Positions 59,035 through 64,000 of a stretch of DNA of 64,000 bases are shown in pieces. Source of the DNA: Leptodontidium sp. MPI-SDFR-AT-0119. Taxonomy: Eukaryota > Ascomycota > Leotiomycetes > Helotiales > Leptodontidiaceae. The stretch lies in contig JAHLEZ010000004.1 in the NCBI GenBank assembly GCA_020726505.1, positions 992,001 through 1,056,000 of the forward strand, in the 5' to 3' direction. The notes below the pieces were generated by a model. The model had not been told where the DNA came from, searched no databases, and saw only the letters and a program-made list of their open reading frames with translations. The translations under genes were made by a program, and so were the position numbers. Every line of letters starts with the position of its first letter. Positions within the stretch are counted from its first letter, which is position 1.

Positions 59035-59677
59035 TTTTGCTGGGAGAAAGACGTCAGGCGGTACAATTTAACCGTGAACTCGAGTCACGTGATCAAAGCG
59101 GCAAAACAAAGTCCAGCAAGTGGGATTCACAGCGCCAACATTGACGAAGTCTTGACGTACAACAGGACGAGGATTTGCCTTGATTTGAACTGGTGGGGTC
59201 AGCTCCAACCGCCCACTGCTTCAAAACCAAGGTTCGTTTTGTCCTAACGGCGCAATTCGAGCTCCGCATTACTGTTCTGTTGGTTGGTGTGATTTGGTCG
59301 GGAATGGCATTGGTTACTTGTACATTGGCCAATCCCCAGACAGGACGGAAGGCTGGGAATGCGACTCCGTTTTGCTGGTTATGCTTCCGACCAGTCGTCA
59401 AGCAAAACTATTATCATCGTGTCACGATCGACCAAATTCCCAATCGATTGAGGTTTTGAGTATACGTACCCTGACCAAAATCGTCCTCTGCAGAGCGAGC
59501 ACTTAATCGCCGTACGCGAGCAAATATGTACACAATGTACTAGAATATCCGTGTCTACTATAAACCCTAGCGTCCCTACCTCAGAAACAGAGATCTAATA
59601 AATCTGTCGAGACCAGTGCTGAAAGACTTACAAAACTTCCCGGTTCAATAAAGGAAAACTTGGAAGCGTGCGAAAGA
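59035..59677. other. Divergent intergenic gap, nothing recognised
   Basis: Spacer between the kinase start and a plus-strand remnant. Open frames on both strands lack family signal. Confidence 0.45.
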
Positions 59678-60403
59678 ATGGCACGAACAAGAAAGGACCC
59701 AAAGCCAAAGCCGTCACGTTCATCCCGTTCCGAAGCTGTGTTACAAGCCTCAGCGCCTTCCGAAACCTCGAGCAAGATATCCGATACTTCAACCAAGAAA
59801 ATTTCTTCAACAGACTCACGGTTCCCTGCCCATATTTCGAGAAATGGCATCCTTCAACCACCCAACTATGAACGGCCTGTGAATCTCGATCACCAGCAAG
59901 AACGGTTAGCTAGAGCCCGCGAAACGGCATCCCCAACAGAGTCAGAGTACCAGCTCACTGCCTATAAGATACAGACTGTAGAGAATGAATAAACTGTGCT
60001 CTTGGAGGCATCCACCTTGCTCAAAGGGCATGAACGAGGATACCGCCGTGTGTATAACCAGCCATTTAACGACTTTCCTAAGAATTTAGGGTTTAATAAT
60101 AGGCTATTACCTGCGCAACCGGATATGGTGGAAGGTCTTAATCTAACGCGGTTTGACCTATTCCCAATGCGTGAAGAGATCTCGCTAGGGGCTGCCGTCC
60201 CTTCTTTAGGACCGAATGATATAACTTTGCTGCATCTAGCTAGAGAGTGGAAAGGGCCTGGAAAGGATATAAACTTGGCACGGCACTGAGTTATATACGA
60301 CGGTGCTTTTATAGTCTACGCTAAAAACAAAGCATATCTATTCCTTAGGAGCTCTAATCCTATTGACCATGCATACGTTCAGACTTTTACTACTGATCAG
60401 TAA
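59678..60403 (+). pseudogene. Fungal hypothetical gene remnant with three in-frame stops
   Basis: One continuous frame from the ATG at 59678 (MARTRKDPKPKPSRSSRSEA) to 60403, interrupted by TAA at 59990-59992 and TGA at 60287-60289 and ending at TAA 60401-60403. Matching segments lie on both sides of each stop: AYKIQTVENE, then HERGYRRVYNQPFNDFPKNL, REWKGPGKDI, then YDGAFIVYAKNKAYLFLRSS and YVQTFTTDQ. This is a family of unknown function found in many copies in filamentous ascomycetes. The C-terminal part usual in the family is missing, and a small TIR element lies 180 bases downstream. Confidence 0.65.
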
Positions 60404-61501
60404 GCTCTCTCAGAAATAGCTGTAAGGCTGGTCTGCAAGCTACTTCTCCCGTACACGGTTCAACTCTACCACCCCCACCGCCGCTGGAGACAGAATTCGC
60501 AGGCCACTTCGAAGTTCTCCGAGCTTGGGTTAACATTCAGAGGGTTGCCATGCCACCTAACCCAGCAGTCGCCAAACTGCTGCTAGCCAAATTCGTCTCT
60601 GGCGAAACAAGTTACTTTACTACTTGATTATATAATCCACTTTAAAGATTAAAACCAATTCTTACTTGAACCTGAGCTTGGTTTTTTCTCAAAGCCAATG
60701 TTCTGAAATGTTTTAGAGACTTTAAAAATGCTCTCATTTACAAATGTACTTAAGTAATAAAGATAGATAAGGCTAATTACCTTCCTAAGTAGTTATCGCT
60801 TCGCCAGAGACGAATTTGGCTAGCCTCGCTGTATAACGCACCATTTCATTCGGCATACCTCGGAGTTAGACGCCCCAGAAGAAGTTGATAGCTTTAAGAA
60901 TCGTACAGGGCAAGAATTGATTTGATGCTTCACGATAGCAGAAGAATGAAATATATTAATGAATACTTACACTGGCCAAACATATTCCTTTGATTCCCAA
61001 AGTTGACACTGAGAGGCTGAGAGACTTTCGAAGGAGGAGGCTTACAAGTCGCACAACTATCACTGAATAGCCATAATCGAAGCTCATGGCAAAAATGCAT
61101 CGTCATCAGTCAAGTGTCACGCGGCAGATCTCTGATTCAAAAGATATGCATAATTCTATTGGATTTTCTTGAATTCTTCTGCACCATTTCTGGGCGTCAC
61201 TGCATTTATCATCCTGTCCAATGTAGCGGCTCTCTTTGGTGGACTTCCCAAGTCAAAGATCTTCTTCATTCTCATTAGCGTTCATTAGAAAGTTGGTACC
61301 ATCCAGCGGTATTCCCAAGTTTACTCCAGCAAATTTCTCGTTGAAAGGGAGCTGTTCATGTCAGTGGTGTCTGGTTATTTGTCCAGTGTCATCCTGAAAA
61401 TATCCTTTGGTGATCCATCGGAATTCGAACTGCTCTCTGAGTCCCAATCTACCTCCGAGTCTGGACTCATGACCAAGCCATCCTGCTTCCACCTCTTCGG
61501 A
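60404..61501. other. Gap of 1.1 kb with a small TIR element
   Basis: Holds the 243-bp element listed separately and otherwise nothing recognised. Some of the left part may be the decayed C-terminus of the preceding remnant. Confidence 0.5.
60582..60824. mobile_element. Small TIR element (MITE-like), 243 bp
   Basis: The left end GCTAGCCAAATTCGTCTCTG (60582 onward, continuing GCGAA) is repeated as an exact reverse complement ending at 60824, giving a terminal inverted repeat of 25 bases. A weaker similarity extends inward (GTTACTTTACTACTT against the complement of AAGTAGTTAT). If the true end is GCCAAATTCG, the flanks are TA on both sides (60584-60585 and 60821-60822), a target duplication of the Tc1/mariner kind. 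The interior is AT-rich with no frame. Its ends differ from those of the 807-bp element, so it is a separate family. Confidence 0.83.
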
Positions 61502-62281
61502 CTATCGAGTTTCACTGCTGGATGGTATCTCCGCTCGATTCTTCCTCCGCAGCTCGTCATGTATCTTTCGCATGTCGCCGAGCGTGTTGGAGATCCATAT
61601 CAAGTGACCATTGCACATATCCTTGTGCTCGCTTTTGAAAACTTGGAGGTGGTAAAGGGCCTGAATAATGCGGTAATGGCGACTCGATACCACGGACTCT
61701 ACATTCAGATCTCGTACTTAGCGGCTGTCATTCGGTGCGGTGTACGACATGGTAATATGACAGACTTCTGCCCCAGCCCTATTGGGGCCTTCTCCAAGGG
61801 GCAGGATTAGTTTTTGGACACTCACCATGGGATTTCGCCAGTGCCAAACTTATCATTGACGACTCAAAATGCCCACAGCTTTTGCTTTTCAAGAGGTCAT
61901 AGAGATATGCGGTATCGCCATCCGCCAGACTTTGGTGGATCATCCCGCCCTGGGATCTCTGCAGCCAGCTTGTTAGTTGAATTTCGAGAACGAATTTATA
62001 AATTTTGACGGAAGAACCCTTACCGGCTTTTTGCACTTTATCGATAGCTGGGTGACACTGATCATGTCGCGCGCGTAGAGAAGATCTTCTACCTGACCCA
62101 TTGGAAGTGTATTGAGATCGATATCTGCAGAGCCATCACCGGCTTCAGACAATATCTCGAAGAACGTTTCGTGCTTGGAAGACGTATTGGCTCGTGCAAA
62201 AAGGCCATCTACCGGCCTAGGGCTGAAAGCAACGGTGGCTCGAGGGGATTGAGCTTCCGGAAACTGGGAGTCGAAAGACAT
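61502..62281 (-). CDS. Hypothetical protein, 195 aa
   Basis: Three exons (62024-62281, 61826-61958, 61502-61698) join with exact phases. The second intron acceptor is CTGCAG, not the earlier AAG, because only that keeps RSQGGMIHQSLADGDTAYLY in frame. The protein begins MSFDSQFPEAQSPRATVAFS, and the C-terminal half is basic and helical (YRIIQALYHLQVFKSEHKDM, MRKIHDELRRKNRAE). There is no signal peptide or membrane span, and I do not recognise a family. The clean splicing suggests a functional gene. Confidence 0.62.
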
Positions 62282-62649
62282 ATTATGCTTTTGATGCTCG
62301 TAATGATGAATGTTGAGAGTTGTTTGATATTAGCGCGCTCTGATGCTGGTAAAGAGAAATCTGCTTGGAAGGAAACTGTATACAAAACTTCCCCAATCAA
62401 TACAGGAGGAGACGTGTGTCTATCGAGACTGCCTCGTCTAATGTTCCTAATTAGGAAAGGGCTCGCTTAGCCTCCACTAATTTCTACAACGTCGCTTCCT
62501 CCGAAAACAACAAACGCAAATCTTGACGACATTGAGACCTCAACTCCGTCCGTCAAACAACAACCAAATACGTTCAACATCAAAAGCGACTTGAATCCTT
62601 ATTATCAACCAATCTCTCTCTCCTGAACAACGAATTATGTCCTGTCACG
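62282..62649. other. Divergent intergenic gap
   Basis: Upstream region shared by the 195-aa gene and the next plus-strand gene. Nothing else seen. Confidence 0.5.
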
Positions 62650-63469
62650 ATGGATCCCGCCGCGATCCTCGGAGGCATGCGGGAAGGCATTAAGCATTCA
62701 GCAACCGACCACGCCGCCGTCAAAGCTGAGATTGGGTATCAGGCGTACAAAGCTTCACCGAACGAATTATTGAAGCCAAGGTCTAGCCAGACCGTCGTAC
62801 TCAATCAGGGCCATCTTCGAATTCCACTTCAGCTCGCTGCTTCTGGCCTCAGGCACAACGCAATCTCTGACTGCGCAAACACCAACATGCAAACTACGTA
62901 TGAAAGAATCCAGGCGTACAAGCCTCCAGCCTACGCGTCGCCCTATGGAGGAAGTCAATCAATCAGCTCAACCACAAACAAGGCCAACCTCCAGTCGATG
63001 CGCGAGTTTAAGACTCCAAGGCTGCCACTGAATGGAGATCCACCACCATGGTTATGCTGTTTTGCGCAAAGGGAGGTACCCGAATGGAACAGACATCAGG
63101 AGGCAAGTCATTAATCAAAACTCTCAGTTATAAATGCAAAGGCTGACGGAAAGCCCAAAGACATGGAACCCTGGCACGCAAAGTTCTTGCACCATTCGCC
63201 CATGTCAACACAAGAAATGCGCAGACTGTCTATGGGAGTCTCTGGAGGAAGTGCCAGGTGGCGTTCAGGGCCAAATTCTACCATTTTCTAAGCAGAAAAG
63301 AACAGAAGTTGTGGAACAGGATGCTGCCGGGGTTGACGAAGAACTTGCACACCAGGAAATGGAGCTTGGGGAGAATGCACGAATGATGGCGCCACCAAGT
63401 ATGCCAGCGTCGAGAGGGATCAATCGTGACCCAAAGACGGGAAGACCAAGACTGTGGACCAAGGATTGA
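62650..63469 (+). CDS. Hypothetical protein with Cys-rich segment, exon join uncertain
   Basis: The open frame 62650-63114 starts MDPAAILGGMREGIKHSATD. A second open segment, about 63134-63469, contains a Cys/His cluster (SCTIRPCQHKKCADCLWESL) that looks like half of a small zinc-binding module, and ends PKTGRPRLWTKD. The first part ends with WLCCFAQREV, which would supply the other Cys pair. The obvious donor (GTACCC after REV) and the acceptor (GCAAAG at about 63142) do not match in phase. The splice is either elsewhere or there is a one-base lesion. I do not recognise the family. Confidence 0.5.
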
Positions 63470-64000
63470 TTACTCAGGCGTGGGAAATGCCGGAGGCTCT
63501 GGATGGACTCTGTCATCAGCCCGAAAAACAACCCGGCGGCACACCACTAGATGTCTTACATCGAAGACATTTGGCTGCCTAAGTTGACCTTGTCACGGCT
63601 AACCGCGATTCGCAGATTCGCTAAATAAATGATGCACATGAAGCATAACGAAGAATTGCATGCAGAGTGAGAATTGAGTATAGACGGGTGATATGGGAGA
63701 ATTGAAATTCATGGTGGCGTGACTTCAACAGGACAAGAGTGTCGAGATTGAGCGATGCGACATGGAAAAGCTTGAGTTGGCAGCACTACTATCCCATCCA
63801 ATGCTTGGTAAATGATCTGAGCCCTGGTGTTCTTACTAGGCCAAAATTTACATCGAGTCCACCTTCTGGGGATCAATCATCGACTTGCTCCACACATGTC
63901 GCGTATTTATATTCGTCGCCTCAGCCACGGAACCTCTCTTTCTACACCACACTCGAGTCTTGATCTCGAGCTCCAACTCTTTCTTTACAGCTCAACCTCA
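63470..64000. other. Right-edge intergenic sequence
   Basis: No supported gene. The open frame at 63739-63963 lacks family signal. The last 100 bases are CT-rich, like a 5' UTR or promoter of a plus-strand gene that starts beyond the window. Confidence 0.4.

Overview
The window looks like nuclear DNA of a filamentous ascomycete (Pezizomycotina, probably Leotiomycetes). The evidence is short GT-AG introns of about 45-90 bases, a HET-domain gene, chitin-wall genes (chitin deacetylase with CBM18 domains, LysM protein, a chitin-synthase-like GT2), fungus-only hypothetical families, small TIR elements and AT-rich patches that resemble RIP. No bacterial operons, CRISPR arrays or rRNA genes were seen. 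I did not recognise a tRNA gene, but a cloverleaf search was not possible by eye. Exon joins were inferred by hand from reading frame, splice sites and recalled family conservation.

Layout. 1-5 kb: an SRPK-like kinase running off the left edge, a class III CoA-transferase and an unknown 309-aa protein, all on the minus strand. 5-7 kb: a HET-domain pseudogene. 7.6-14.2 kb: a NIF3-like small protein, a 304-aa unknown protein, a GNAT acetyltransferase, a small secreted protein and a 53-aa basic protein. 15-19 kb: a choice-of-anchor-B type secreted protein with one stop codon in frame, and a chitin deacetylase with one frameshift. 20-25 kb: a UDP-sugar dehydrogenase followed on the same strand by a processive GT2 synthase, a plausible two-gene polysaccharide module. 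25.7-28 kb: an unknown fungal gene that may be damaged. 31-43 kb: an intact housekeeping island of BRF1, a PRMT1-type arginine methyltransferase, a NTF2-like-sized mitochondrial-type protein, phosphoacetylglucosamine mutase and MUS81. 45-47 kb: a decayed gene joining a Cys-rich ectodomain, one membrane span and a SesB-like lipase domain. 47.6-49 kb: a DUF2786 protein. 51-54 kb: an M3 metallopeptidase pseudogene split by an 807-bp TIR element, then a 5'-truncated LysM gene. 53.8-64 kb: an intact unknown membrane-anchored protein, a damaged second SRPK-like kinase, two more stop-riddled genes, a second small TIR element and two more hypothetical genes.

The main theme is contrast. The core genes at 31-43 kb are intact. 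The surrounding accessory genes (self/non-self recognition, cell-wall and secreted functions) carry one to several inactivating lesions each. Several of those lesions look like tryptophan TGG codons changed to TAG, which on the other strand is CpA to TpA, the change favoured by RIP. The best candidates for something undescribed are the Cys-rich/TM/SesB-like fusion, the UGDH + GT2 pair and the two TA-flanked TIR elements.
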